This document shows positions 24,620-32,580 of a DNA stretch of 64,000 nt, in pieces. Source of the DNA: Rhodococcoides fascians NBRC 12155 = LMG 3623 (GTDB taxonomy: Bacteria > Actinomycetota > Actinomycetes > Mycobacteriales > Mycobacteriaceae); contig NZ_BCWW01000001.1 of assembly GCF_001894785.1 (NCBI RefSeq), positions 1,137,501 to 1,201,500 of the forward strand. Direction: 5' to 3'. The notes beneath the pieces were generated by a model, which ran no database searches, was not told where the DNA came from, and worked only from the letters and a program-made list of their open reading frames with translations. The position numbers and the translations under genes were made by a program. Position 1 is the stretch's first letter. The number at the start of each line of letters is the position of its first letter.

Positions 24620-25504
24620 CTAGCTGAACACCACGGTCTTGCGTCCGTGCACCAGGACGCGATCCTCGAGGTGCCAGCGCAGGCCGCGGGAGAGCACCAG
24701 CTTCTCGATGTCGCGCCCCTGACGCACCATGTCGGTCACCTCGTCGGAGTGGTCGACGCGGATGACGTCCTGCTCGATGATGGGACCCGCGTCGAGCTCG
24801 GCCGTCACGTAATGGCACGTCGCGCCGATGAGCTTGACGCCACGGGCGAACGCCTGGTGGTACGGCCGAGCACCGACGAACGACGGCAGGAAGCTGTGGT
24901 GGATGTTGATGGCGCGACCGGCCCAGTGCTCGCAGAGCGACTCGGGCAGCACCTGCATGAAGCGCGCCAACACCACTGCGTGCGGGTCGTAGGAGTCGAC
25001 GAGCGAGCGGACTTCCTCGAAAGCCGGTCCGCGCTCGGACGGGTCCTTCGCGAACTCGACGTGATGGAAGGGTGTTCCGTGCGCCGCAGCGACGGGCTCG
25101 AGCGACCTGTGGTTGCCGATCACCGCCGAGATCTGAGCGGGTAGCTCCCCGCCGGCCGCGCGGCCCAGGAGGTCGTGCAAGCAATGTGCTTCCTTGCTCA
25201 CCAGCAGTACGACTCGCTTGGGTGCGCCCGAATCATGCAGTGCCCATTCGGTTTCCGGGCCGAGCTCGGCAGCCACCTCGGCGAAGCGGGCACGCAGATC
25301 CTCGACGCTCATGCTCACCGACGAGGCCCGCACGGCCTGACGCGTGAAGAACCAACCGGTATCGGGATCGGCGTGATAGGCGGCCTCGACGATCCAGCCG
25401 CCGACCTCGGCGAGAAACGTGGAGATACGGGCGACGATGCCCGTCTTGTCTGGGCAACCGAGGGACAGAACGTAGCGGCGATCCTCGGACACGGAAGAAC
25501 TCAT
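24620..25504 (-). CDS. purU: Formyltetrahydrofolate deformylase
   Basis: PurU hydrolyses 10-formyl-tetrahydrofolate to formate and tetrahydrofolate, balancing one-carbon pools and supplying formate to PurT. The 294-residue product has an N-terminal ACT domain (residues about 10-90, LGCPDKTGIVARIS) and a C-terminal formyltransferase-like domain. The latter carries INIHHSFLPSFVGARPYHQAF with the catalytic Asn/His, and GATCHYVTAELDAGPIIEQD with the catalytic Asp. Length is normal. It lies 13 nt downstream of the methyltransferase gene and may be cotranscribed with it. Confidence 0.96.
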   Translation of the reverse strand: MSSSVSEDRRYVLSLGCPDKTGIVARISTFLAEVGGWIVEAAYHADPDTGWFFTRQAVRASSVSMSVEDLRARFAEVAAELGPETEWALHDSGAPKRVVLLVSKEAHCLHDLLGRAAGGELPAQISAVIGNHRSLEPVAAAHGTPFHHVEFAKDPSERGPAFEEVRSLVDSYDPHAVVLARFMQVLPESLCEHWAGRAINIHHSFLPSFVGARPYHQAFARGVKLIGATCHYVTAELDAGPIIEQDVIRVDHSDEVTDMVRQGRDIEKLVLSRGLRWHLEDRVLVHGRKTVVFS

Positions 25505-25517
25505 GGGGGCAATTCTC

Positions 25518-26360
25518 TCAGGGCGCTCGCAACCCGGTTGCCACCAGTGTCCCGAGATCGATCGAATCGATGCCGCGCTCGGTCAGCGACGCGAACAAGT
25601 CCGCTCGAATCCGCCCGACGGCTGCGTCGTCGAACGGGGTGAGGGCACCGCGCAGAGCACTGCCCAACACGAAGCTCCACACGAACGACTCCGTGGCGGG
25701 TACATGATTGCTCAGCTCGGATACCCGGACGTCCGTCGTACCGGCCGCCGCGAGCCACGTACCGAGCAGATCGGCCGTCTCCATGCGCCGGATCGGGTGC
25801 TTGTCGTACCCCTCCTGCGCGAGGCGGCCCACCTGCTCCGTGGACGGAGAATGTGCTGCGATCACCTCGAAATACGCACGGGAGAACGCCTCGATCGCGC
25901 CCTGACGCCACACCGTCACCCCGACGCCGCCACCAGGCCGGACCAGCGACACCAGACGCGAGAAGTCCCGCTCGGGATCCGGCAGGAAGAAGATGCCGTA
26001 CGAACACGCCAGGGCGTCGTATCCGGCGTCGGGAACGGTCGACGGCGGTTCCCAGGCCGTGGCGTCGGCGACGACGAAGTCGATGTTGCGCAGGGCGCGC
26101 TCGGTGGCTTTCACCCGGCCCACCTCCAGCAGGTCGTCGGCGAGGTCGACGGCATGGACCAGGCCGTCCGGGCCGACTGCTGCTGCGGCGGGGAGCGCGG
26201 ACGCTCCCGTGCCGGAACACACGTCCAGTACGGCGTCGCCGGATCGCAGCCCCAGAGCGAACGTCAGCGACTGCCCGGCCGGGCCCCAGACCAGCGGCGT
26301 CACCGCGTCGAACTCTCTGCTGGTGGCGTTGAACGTGTCGGCGAGCGAGGCTGCGTCCAT
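25518..26360 (-). CDS. Class I SAM-dependent methyltransferase
   Basis: The 280-residue product has the SAM-binding motif I VLDVCSGTGASALPAA (residues about 43-58), an acidic motif II (VHAVDLADDLLEVG), and FVVADA plus LVRPGGGVGVTVW later. This is the UbiE/type-11 methyltransferase pattern; the substrate is unknown. ATG 26360 is preferred to ATG 26429 because the family begins with the helix LADTFNATSREFD and TACCAT lies 8 nt upstream. It is divergent from deoC. Confidence 0.88.
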   Translation of the reverse strand: MDAASLADTFNATSREFDAVTPLVWGPAGQSLTFALGLRSGDAVLDVCSGTGASALPAAAAVGPDGLVHAVDLADDLLEVGRVKATERALRNIDFVVADATAWEPPSTVPDAGYDALACSYGIFFLPDPERDFSRLVSLVRPGGGVGVTVWRQGAIEAFSRAYFEVIAAHSPSTEQVGRLAQEGYDKHPIRRMETADLLGTWLAAAGTTDVRVSELSNHVPATESFVWSFVLGSALRGALTPFDDAAVGRIRADLFASLTERGIDSIDLGTLVATGLRAP

Positions 26361-26418
26361 AGCCGAGAATGGTAGACCGACAGGGCCGCGACATGCGGTG
26401 CTGTGAAAAGCTGGGTTC

Positions 26419-27069
26419 ATGACACTCACCCGCGCCGCCCTCGCCGGAATGGTCGATCACACCCTGCTCAAGCCGGAGGCCACGGCCGCCGACGTGGAGG
26501 CCCTCATCGAGGAAGGCCGCGAGCTGGGAGTGCTCGCCGTGTGCGTCTCCCCGTCGATGCTGCCGATTCGCGCCGAGGGAATGCTCACCGCTGTGGTGGC
26601 CGGATTCCCGTCGGGTAAGCATCATTCGTTGATCAAGGGATCAGAGGCGCGACTGGCCGTGCAGCAGGGGGCCGACGAGGTCGACATGGTGATCGACGTC
26701 GGCGCGGCCGTCGCCGGGGACTACAACGCCGTGCTGGCCGACATCGTGACCGTCCGCGAAGGCATCGGCGACGCGGTACTCAAGGTGATCATCGAATCGG
26801 CAGCGCTGTCCGACGAGGCGATCGTCGAAGTGTGCCGCGCCGCGGAGAAGGCCGGAGCTCACTTCGTCAAGACATCCACCGGATTCCATCCCGCTGGCGG
26901 CGCGAGCGTCGAGGCGGTGCGGCTGATGGCCGAGACCATCGGCGGACGTTTGGGCGTCAAAGCCAGCGGCGGCATCCGCACCACGGACGCTGCCCTGGCC
27001 ATGATCGACGCCGGTGCCACGCGGTTGGGGCTATCGGGTACCCGTGCGGTGCTGGACGGGCTGAACTAG
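26419..27069 (+). CDS. deoC: Deoxyribose-phosphate aldolase
   Basis: DeoC cleaves 2-deoxyribose-5-phosphate to glyceraldehyde-3-phosphate and acetaldehyde in deoxynucleoside catabolism. The 216-residue TIM barrel has HTLLKPEA near the N-terminus, the Schiff-base Lys151 in HFVKTSTGF, and VKASGGIRT with the second active-site Lys. The ATG at 26419 lacks a Shine-Dalgarno, so translation may be leaderless. The position matches Rv0478. A hairpin terminator follows. Confidence 0.97.
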   Translation: MTLTRAALAGMVDHTLLKPEATAADVEALIEEGRELGVLAVCVSPSMLPIRAEGMLTAVVAGFPSGKHHSLIKGSEARLAVQQGADEVDMVIDVGAAVAGDYNAVLADIVTVREGIGDAVLKVIIESAALSDEAIVEVCRAAEKAGAHFVKTSTGFHPAGGASVEAVRLMAETIGGRLGVKASGGIRTTDAALAMIDAGATRLGLSGTRAVLDGLN

Positions 27070-27082
27070 AGCGACTGCGTCG

Positions 27083-27128
27083 CACGTGCACGGAAACTCG
27101 TAGTGGGCTACGAGTTTCCGCTCACGTG
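27083..27128. terminator. Hairpin terminator of the GTAG family, deoC/DUF2993 junction
   Basis: CGGAAACTCGTAG (27091-27103) pairs with CTACGAGTTTCCG (27108-27120), with outer CACGTG copies at 27083 and 27123. It sits between convergent genes. A related hairpin ends the L,D-transpeptidase gene at 35504 and another begins at the right window edge. Confidence 0.85.
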
Positions 27129-27130
27129 GG

Positions 27131-27877
27131 TTACGCGACCAGGGAGCAACCCTCGGGCGTCTGCTGATTCTGGTTCTGCTGGGTGGCCGGGATGGTGTAC
27201 TGGCCGCCTTCGAGGGCGAGTTCGATGCCGGAGTCGGTGACGGTCAGCGACGTCGGAGCCATGTCCAGCGGGTACGCCTGCAGGCTGTCAGTGAGCACGC
27301 CGACGACGGAATCGACCAGATCGGTGGGGATTCCCAGGCCCAGAATCGATGCGTCGACGGTTTGGACGTCGACCTTGCCGCCCGTGACCTGCGGCTTGAC
27401 GGTCAGCTTCGCAAGCGCGCCGACGGCGAACTCCAGGGTGCCCGCCGACGCGTCGGACGTGACCCCGGAGACGATGGCACCGATGCCCTGGCTCTGCAGG
27501 GTGCGGGTGATGCCGTCGGTCGACCACGAGATGTCGGCACTCGAGCTACCGATGGTGCCGCCCGAGTCGGCGCTTTGGGTCAGGTTCAGATCGTTCGCCT
27601 CGGCGTGCACGACCATGCCCTCGGCCGGGCCGAATCGAGCATCGTCGCTGTCGACGGTCACCGACGAGACCTTCTTGTCGACCAAGGACAGCAAGACCGG
27701 CTTGAAGCCGAGACCCACCTCCACCTGGCTGCCCAGCTCGGACTCGAGCTGGCCGGCGAGGCAGGATTTGATCTGCTGCCGAACGAACAGTTCTCCGCCG
27801 ATGACGGCGACGAGGAGGACGACAACAACGGAGACTGCGATCAGCGGTACTGTGCTGCGCCTGGCTGAGGATGTCAT
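27131..27877 (-). CDS. DUF2993 domain membrane/secreted protein (Rv0479c-like)
   Basis: The 248-residue product has an N-terminal membrane anchor or uncleaved signal (VPLIAVSVVVVLLVAVIGGELFV), then a DUF2993 domain with repeated beta-strand phrases (ITRTLQSQGIGAIVSGVTSDASAGTLEFAVGALAKLTVKPQVTGG). It ends in a Gln/Asn-rich tail with one Cys. DUF2993 includes LmeA, a periplasmic protein acting in lipoarabinomannan mannan elongation, so an envelope glycolipid role is possible. Position matches Rv0479c. Confidence 0.85.
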   Translation of the reverse strand: MTSSARRSTVPLIAVSVVVVLLVAVIGGELFVRQQIKSCLAGQLESELGSQVEVGLGFKPVLLSLVDKKVSSVTVDSDDARFGPAEGMVVHAEANDLNLTQSADSGGTIGSSSADISWSTDGITRTLQSQGIGAIVSGVTSDASAGTLEFAVGALAKLTVKPQVTGGKVDVQTVDASILGLGIPTDLVDSVVGVLTDSLQAYPLDMAPTSLTVTDSGIELALEGGQYTIPATQQNQNQQTPEGCSLVA

Positions 27878-27955
27878 TCCCGGCAGTCTTCCCGAAGTTT
27901 CTGAGCAAGCTCTGTGAAACTCGCCGAGTCCGGGGATTCGATTCGAAAGTTTGTG

Positions 27956-27968
27956 ATGTGTAACACAT
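27956..27968. promoter_or_regulatory. Candidate operator in the AbiEi-like gene promoter
   Basis: ATGTGTAACACAT is a perfect 13-bp palindrome. It lies between a possible -35 (TTGTGA, 27951-27956) and TACTCT (27976-27981), which is 6 nt before ATG 27988. AbiEi-type proteins often repress their own promoters through inverted repeats; that link is inferred. Confidence 0.5.
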
Positions 27969-27987
27969 TCTGACGTACTCTTGCTGC

Positions 27988-28575
27988 ATGAGCACGATAG
28001 GACCGAGTGTGCAGGAGCTGCACTCGCTCGCTACCCGGCAGGACGGCTACTTCACCGCCGAACAGGCCGGTGAACTCGGCTTCGACTCTGCGATGGTGCG
28101 CGTCAACCTGGCCACGTCCACGTGGACTCGCGTCGAGCGCAACCTGTTTCGGCTCGGACAGTGGCCGCACAGCGAACTCGAAGTGTTCGCCATGTGGTGC
28201 GCGTGGTTCGGCGGCGAGGCAGTGATCTCACACCAGAGCGCCGCCGAATTGCACGGTTTCGGACACCTGCACCCGCAGTTCGTACATCTCTGCGCGTTCG
28301 GCGACCTAAGACTCACCGACACTCGCCTGGCAGTGCACCGACTGCGGCTCGAGCCGCGTGACGTCGAATCGGCCGGCACGTTCAACATCACCACTCCCGT
28401 ACGCACGGTCCTCGACCTCGCCGCAGGCGGTATCTCGCAGATCACCCTCGACGAGGTGGTGGGCGACGCCGTGGCCATCGGTCGCGTCGACCCGCAGGCG
28501 CTGTACTCCGAGGCCGGCAGCAGCACCGATCGAGTGGCCGAACGCGTCGAACTGGCGCTGTCCGCCTGTACGTGA
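27988..28575 (+). CDS. Orphan AbiEi-type (type IV antitoxin-like) regulator
   Basis: The 195-residue product has an N-terminal winged-helix region (QDGYFTAEQAGELGFDSAMVRVNLATSTWTRVERNLFRLG) and the AbiEi core SHQSAAELHGFGHLHPQFVHLCA. It ends before any DUF559 nuclease domain, which the paralogue at 11159-12061 has. No AbiEii nucleotidyltransferase toxin lies next to it, so it is an orphan. ATG 27988 has TACTCT 6 nt upstream, a leaderless pattern. It converges with the GNAT gene with 3 bp between. Confidence 0.75.
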   Translation: MSTIGPSVQELHSLATRQDGYFTAEQAGELGFDSAMVRVNLATSTWTRVERNLFRLGQWPHSELEVFAMWCAWFGGEAVISHQSAAELHGFGHLHPQFVHLCAFGDLRLTDTRLAVHRLRLEPRDVESAGTFNITTPVRTVLDLAAGGISQITLDEVVGDAVAIGRVDPQALYSEAGSSTDRVAERVELALSACT

Positions 28576-28578
28576 TCG

Positions 28579-29520
28579 CTAGCCCGCGTGCACGATGCGG
28601 GTGCGGGTGACGACGAAGCCTGCGCGCTCGAAGGCTGCTCGCATGGGTGCGTTTGCTGCATCGGTGGTTCCGACTATGCGGTGCTGCCCGTCGTCGTGGT
28701 GTATCCGGACCATCTCGGACAGTAGATCGTCGACATAGCCCTGACCACGATGCTCGGGGAACACCCCGAGATAGCTAATGGCCGCGTCGTAGGCATTTCT
28801 GGTCGGGACGACGAAGCCCACCGTCGTGCCGTCGAGTCGGCCGGCGATCTGCCAGGACTCCCGCCGCCCCGGTAGCGAACCATAGAAGACGAGATCGTCC
28901 GCGGCGAGTGTGGCGACGCCGTGCTCGGCGACCATCTCTCGAGTATGGGAGTCGAGGCTTCCGGCTGCGACGGCTTCGAACACCTCGAGGAATTCTGCAT
29001 CGGTGCCCGCCGAGAAGTGCAGTCGGGTCGACGTCTCGGGCGGCGGGGCGTCAGCCGTCCGGGCGAACGAGACGCGTTCGGTCGTGCGGGTGAATCCGCC
29101 TCCGTACGCAGCCGATGCGCGCCACGCCAACGCCCGCGGCAGGGAATCGTCCATCGAGTTCCCTACCGGCACATCGACATTGAACTCCAATGCGATGCTG
29201 TGATCGAACGCTGCACGGGCGGCACCGACCAGTGCAGCGCCGACGTCGTCCGGTCTCTCCTCGTCCGGGGCGACCGACAAGCAGTCGAGGGTGACCGGGC
29301 TCGTTGCGTCGGAACGGCCCCACCACACCGCGCGCCCGACCGGACGGCCGGCGCGTTCGGCCAGCCATGTCCACTCGAACCGGTAATTGCCCGACGCCAT
29401 GTCCTCGTGGAGGCGAGTCGAATCGACCCACTCGACTGGCTCCACAGTGCGCCACTGCTCGAGTATTTCGAGGTCGTCGCGCACACACGGCCTCACCGTG
29501 AGAGCGTCAGGTGTGTTCAT
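28579..29520 (-). CDS. Two-domain GNAT-family N-acetyltransferase
   Basis: The 313-residue product has two GNAT halves. The second (residues about 165-310) carries the acetyl-CoA pyrophosphate loop in YLGVFPEHRGQGYVDDLLSEMV followed by IVGTTDAANAPMRAAFERAGF. The first is degenerate in this loop (LSVAPDEERPDDVGAALV). ATG 29520 is chosen because GAAGGA lies about 7 nt upstream; ATG 29526 is too close to it. The substrate is unknown. The methyltransferase gene lies 26 nt upstream in the same direction. Confidence 0.85.
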   Translation of the reverse strand: MNTPDALTVRPCVRDDLEILEQWRTVEPVEWVDSTRLHEDMASGNYRFEWTWLAERAGRPVGRAVWWGRSDATSPVTLDCLSVAPDEERPDDVGAALVGAARAAFDHSIALEFNVDVPVGNSMDDSLPRALAWRASAAYGGGFTRTTERVSFARTADAPPPETSTRLHFSAGTDAEFLEVFEAVAAGSLDSHTREMVAEHGVATLAADDLVFYGSLPGRRESWQIAGRLDGTTVGFVVPTRNAYDAAISYLGVFPEHRGQGYVDDLLSEMVRIHHDDGQHRIVGTTDAANAPMRAAFERAGFVVTRTRIVHAG

Positions 29521-29546
29521 GCGCATTTCCTTCGCAGCAGGATCGG

Positions 29547-30437
29547 TCACGTCGGGGCGACCGTCGACCAGGGCACTGTGAGCACGTTGTCTCGCATGCG
29601 GCGGCGGGGGAGTGCGACCGGGAGTCCTTGCTCTGCAAGCACTTTCAATGCCGCCCGCCAACGCAACCGGGGGCCGAACGGGGCCAGTGGTGCCGAGACC
29701 GACCACGCGCGGTCGGCGCGGCGCAGCACATCGTGGATCAGCTCGCCCTCGATGTTGCGGTGTATCAACACTTTCGGAAGCCGCTCCGCGATGTCCGACG
29801 GCATCTCGACATCGAACGGGTCCCAGGCCAGAGTCAGAGATCGTGGCCCATCGGCGTCGAGCAGCACCCACGCGCAGCGTCGACCGAGTTCGTCGCAGGT
29901 GCCGTCGACCAACAGGCCGCCGGGTGCCAGGCCCGACAGAATGCGGTGCCAGGCACCGGGAACCGCGTCCTCGGGATATTGCCGCAGCACGTTGAAGGCC
30001 CGCACCAGATTCGGTCGCAGTCCGGCCAACTCGAAGCCGCCACGGGCGAATTCGACGCCGCCGCTTCCTTCGACCACCCGCGCGGGATCGATTTCCAGAC
30101 CGGTGACTCGGAGATCGGGCCTGACGGTTCGAAGTCGGCCCGCGAGTTCGAGAGTCGTGTTCGGCATCGCCCCGTACCCGAGGTCGACGACGAGGGGGTC
30201 CGGTGATTCGCGCAGGACGCGTCGGACATCGGGATCGTGCATCAACCACCGGTCGCTGCGACGCAACCGGTTGATGCCGGTGGTGCCGCGGGTGATGACA
30301 CCCTCAGGGGCAGGAGTGGAGCCTGCGGAACGACCCGGGTGGGGAGTGGAGCCTGCGGAACGACCCCTGTTCGGACTGTTCAGGGCTAGGCGTTCTTCTC
30401 GAGCCAGTCGGCGGTCACTTCGCCCTCGCCGCGCCAC
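29547..30437 (-). CDS. SAM-dependent methyltransferase-like protein
   Basis: The 296-residue product has motif I as VVDLGYGAMPNTTLELAGRL with an unusual but recognisable glycine pattern, followed by VTGLEIDPARVVEG and LAPGGLLVDGTCDE. The N-terminus is odd: from GTG 30437 it overlaps the upstream DUF2505 gene by 52 nt. It then carries two copies of the dispersed repeat (GRSAGSTP, residues about 24-43) before the conserved TRGTTGINRLRRSDRWL. The true start may be elsewhere if that repeat is intergenic. No ATG exists between the repeat and the domain core. Confidence 0.65.
   Translation of the reverse strand: MARRGRSDRRLAREERLALNSPNRGRSAGSTPHPGRSAGSTPAPEGVITRGTTGINRLRRSDRWLMHDPDVRRVLRESPDPLVVDLGYGAMPNTTLELAGRLRTVRPDLRVTGLEIDPARVVEGSGGVEFARGGFELAGLRPNLVRAFNVLRQYPEDAVPGAWHRILSGLAPGGLLVDGTCDELGRRCAWVLLDADGPRSLTLAWDPFDVEMPSDIAERLPKVLIHRNIEGELIHDVLRRADRAWSVSAPLAPFGPRLRWRAALKVLAEQGLPVALPRRRMRDNVLTVPWSTVAPT
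30313..30366 (-). repeat. Dispersed repeat, two tandem copies (30-bp period)
   Basis: GGAGTGGAGCCTGCGGAACG occurs at 30313 and 30343, each followed by ACCC. Read on the minus strand in the methyltransferase frame, each encodes GRSAGSTP. Related copies are at 30908 and 61159 (the latter inverted) and, more diverged, at 11972-12036. Confidence 0.85.
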
Positions 30438-30889
30438 AGGTCGATGAGGTTGACGAGCATCAGTTGCTCGAGTTTGCCGCCGATGAACGGCAGGAACACC
30501 TTGGCCTCGGAGGACGTGCGCAGCGTCGAGCCACCGTTGGTGGGGAACAGTGACGTGGTGCCCTTCAGTGAGCCGGGTCCGGCCGGAATCGACGCGTCGT
30601 AGTGCCCCGCCGTGGTTTCCCCGTACGCGTCGAAATGCACGTTGCGGGTGATGACCATGTCTTTCTTCATCACCGTCTGTGCGATGTCGGGCAACTCGGT
30701 ACGGGGGATGACGTGGTGCATCACGATGTCGATTCCGGCGTCGGACACCTCGAAGCTCTTCAGCTCGTTCTCCGAATACTTACGCATCTCCTCGATGCGC
30801 GCGTCCCAGTGCTCGCGACTGGACAGCGCTGCATAGACCTGCTGCGTCGAGTGGGTGAACCGGGCGGAGTAGTTCATTCGGCGAGCCAT
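30386..30889 (-). CDS. DUF2505 (SRPBCC-like) protein 1
   Basis: The 167-residue product has the DUF2505 pattern: N-terminal YSARFTHSTQQVYAALSSREHWDARIEEM, then ITRNVHFDAYGETTAGHYDASIPAGPGSLKGTTSLFP, and a C-terminal helix LEQLMLVNLIDLWRGEGEVTADWL. This fold is a START/SRPBCC-type hydrophobic-ligand-binding cavity; no ligand is known. A paralogue lies immediately upstream (30935-31444). ATG 30889 or the in-frame ATG 30877 may be the start. Confidence 0.87.
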   Translation of the reverse strand: MARRMNYSARFTHSTQQVYAALSSREHWDARIEEMRKYSENELKSFEVSDAGIDIVMHHVIPRTELPDIAQTVMKKDMVITRNVHFDAYGETTAGHYDASIPAGPGSLKGTTSLFPTNGGSTLRTSSEAKVFLPFIGGKLEQLMLVNLIDLWRGEGEVTADWLEKNA

Positions 30890-30907
30890 AGTGCGCCAGG
30901 TTACCCA

Positions 30908-30930
30908 GGAGTGGAGCCTGCGGAACGACC
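30908..30930 (-). repeat. Dispersed repeat, single copy in the DUF2505 intergenic gap
   Basis: GGAGTGGAGCCTGCGGAACG plus ACC fills most of the 45-bp gap between the two DUF2505 genes. It is identical over 23 nt to the copies at 30313 and 30343. Here it is not obviously translated. Confidence 0.85.
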
Positions 30931-30934
30931 AGGC

Positions 30935-31444
30935 TCAGCTGCTTGCTTGCGCGGCGATCCAGTTACCGGTGAAGTCCTGCTCGTTGTCGATGAGGGCGAG
31001 GACCTGCTCACTGATCATCGCTTCGATCTTCCCGCCGAAGATGGGGACCTTGACCTCGGTGGTGCCGGCCAGCGCGACGGTGGTCGTCTCGCCCTTGCCG
31101 TCGAGGCTGGTGGTGCCGGTGATGCGCGCGGGTGCTCCTTCGACGGTGGCTCCGAAGGTGCCCGCGGCGTGGGTGCCGTCGAACTGTCCCCAGCTCTCGG
31201 TTCGTTCGATGATGAGGTCGCCCTTCTTGAAGGCTGTGACCGCGGACGGCAGCTCTTCTTCGGGGACCGACTGGGTCATGACGACGTCGATGGTGCCGTC
31301 GCCGACGGTGACGCTCTTCAAGCTGGCACCGGGGCCGCCGATCTGCTCGATGCGGTCCTTCCAGTACTGCTCGGACGTCAGCGCTGCGTGGACCTTGTCG
31401 GCGGAGGCGGGCACAGTCGAGCTGTGCTCAATAGGGCGAGGCAT
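30935..31444 (-). CDS. DUF2505 (SRPBCC-like) protein 2
   Basis: The 169-residue product is a paralogue of the downstream DUF2505 gene, with matching SSTVPASADKVHAALTSEQYWKDRIEQI, IIERTESWGQFDGTHAAGTFGATVEGAPARITGTTSL and KIEAMISEQVLALIDNEQDFTGNWI. Conservation is in structure positions instead of catalytic residues. Both sit at the Rv0481c position and are divergent from murB (58 bp between starts). Confidence 0.88.
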   Translation of the reverse strand: MPRPIEHSSTVPASADKVHAALTSEQYWKDRIEQIGGPGASLKSVTVGDGTIDVVMTQSVPEEELPSAVTAFKKGDLIIERTESWGQFDGTHAAGTFGATVEGAPARITGTTSLDGKGETTTVALAGTTEVKVPIFGGKIEAMISEQVLALIDNEQDFTGNWIAAQASS

Positions 31445-31502
31445 CCCCGCAGGTTACCGGGTGACTGAGGACGTTCGTGCGCGACCGGTAGCGTGAGAGT
31501 CC

Positions 31503-32519
31503 GTGCCTACTGCAATTTCCGAACTCACCACCATCCGGGTGGGCGGCCCAGCCCGTGAATTCACCGTCGCGACGAACGCTGACGAGTTGGTCTCCCTGGT
31601 GCGTGACGCGGACCGTGCAGGGACGGATGTGCTGGTCATCGGCGGCGGATCCAACCTGGTCGTCGGCGACGGCGGGTTCGACGGCCGGGTGGTTCGGGTG
31701 ACCGGCTCGCGGTTGGAGATCGACGGCGAGCGGGTGACCGTCGACGCTGGTGTCGAGTGGGATGCCGTCGTACAAGCGACGATCGATGCCGGGCTGTCCG
31801 GGATGGAAGCGCTGTCGGGGATTCCCGGAACGACGGGCGCGACGCCCATTCAGAACGTCGGCGCGTACGGCGCGTCGACGTCGGAATTGCTGCACAGCCT
31901 CACCGTCTACGACCGGCAGACGCAGGAAACGTCGGTGTGGACGCCCGAGCAGTGCGGATTCGGAACGCATCGGTCGTCGGTGTTCAAGCGATCGTCGCGT
32001 TACGTGATTCTGGACGTGACGTTCGCGCTGAAGAAGACCACCGAATCGCTGCCGGTGCGCTACGCGGCGTTGTCCGAGCGGCTCGATGTGCAGATCGGCG
32101 ACGTCGTTCCGGTACCGGACGTACGCGCAGCAGTGCTCGCGCTGCGCGGTGAGCGTGGAATGGTGCTGGATGCGGCCGATCACGACACGTGGAGCGTGGG
32201 GTCGTTCTTCCTCAACCCGGTGTTGCCGGAGGTGCCGGAGCAGGCAACCCACGCGCCGAGCTTCCCCGATCCGGCCGGCACGAAGATTCCGGCCGCCTGG
32301 CTCATTCAGAACTCGGGATTCCCGCGCGGCTACGGCACCGAGTTCGGCCGCGGTACCGCGGCCCTGTCGACCAAACATGTACTCGCGATCACCAACCGGG
32401 GCGGGGCCACCGCGTCGGACATCATGGCTCTTGCCGCGAACGTCCGAGACGGTGTGCGAGAGAAGTTCGGGGTCACGCTGACCCCCGAGTGTGACCTCGT
32501 CAACTGCGCTCTGGGTTAG
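31503..32519 (+). CDS. murB: UDP-N-acetylenolpyruvoylglucosamine reductase
   Basis: MurB uses FAD and NADPH to reduce UDP-GlcNAc-enolpyruvate to UDP-MurNAc in peptidoglycan synthesis. The 338-residue product has TTIRVGGPAREF, the FAD segment VLVIGGGSNLVVGDGGFDG, then SGIPGTTGATPIQNVGAYG and the catalytic serine region WSVGSFFLNPVL. It has the long type I loop. GTG 31503 is the start; TAGCGT lies 8 nt upstream and no Shine-Dalgarno is seen, so the mRNA may be leaderless. It matches Rv0482. Confidence 0.97.
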   Translation: MPTAISELTTIRVGGPAREFTVATNADELVSLVRDADRAGTDVLVIGGGSNLVVGDGGFDGRVVRVTGSRLEIDGERVTVDAGVEWDAVVQATIDAGLSGMEALSGIPGTTGATPIQNVGAYGASTSELLHSLTVYDRQTQETSVWTPEQCGFGTHRSSVFKRSSRYVILDVTFALKKTTESLPVRYAALSERLDVQIGDVVPVPDVRAAVLALRGERGMVLDAADHDTWSVGSFFLNPVLPEVPEQATHAPSFPDPAGTKIPAAWLIQNSGFPRGYGTEFGRGTAALSTKHVLAITNRGGATASDIMALAANVRDGVREKFGVTLTPECDLVNCALG

Positions 32520-32580
32520 GGACGCTCGAAACGGCGCATACGATGGAGATTCGAGAGTTCGGCTCGTAGGAGGTAAGTCA

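Noticed and set aside
28579..30249. A 556-codon frame covering GNAT and methyltransferase regions
   Set aside because: Only the part after ATG 29520 has GNAT features; the rest is an Arg/Pro-rich shadow of the methyltransferase gene.
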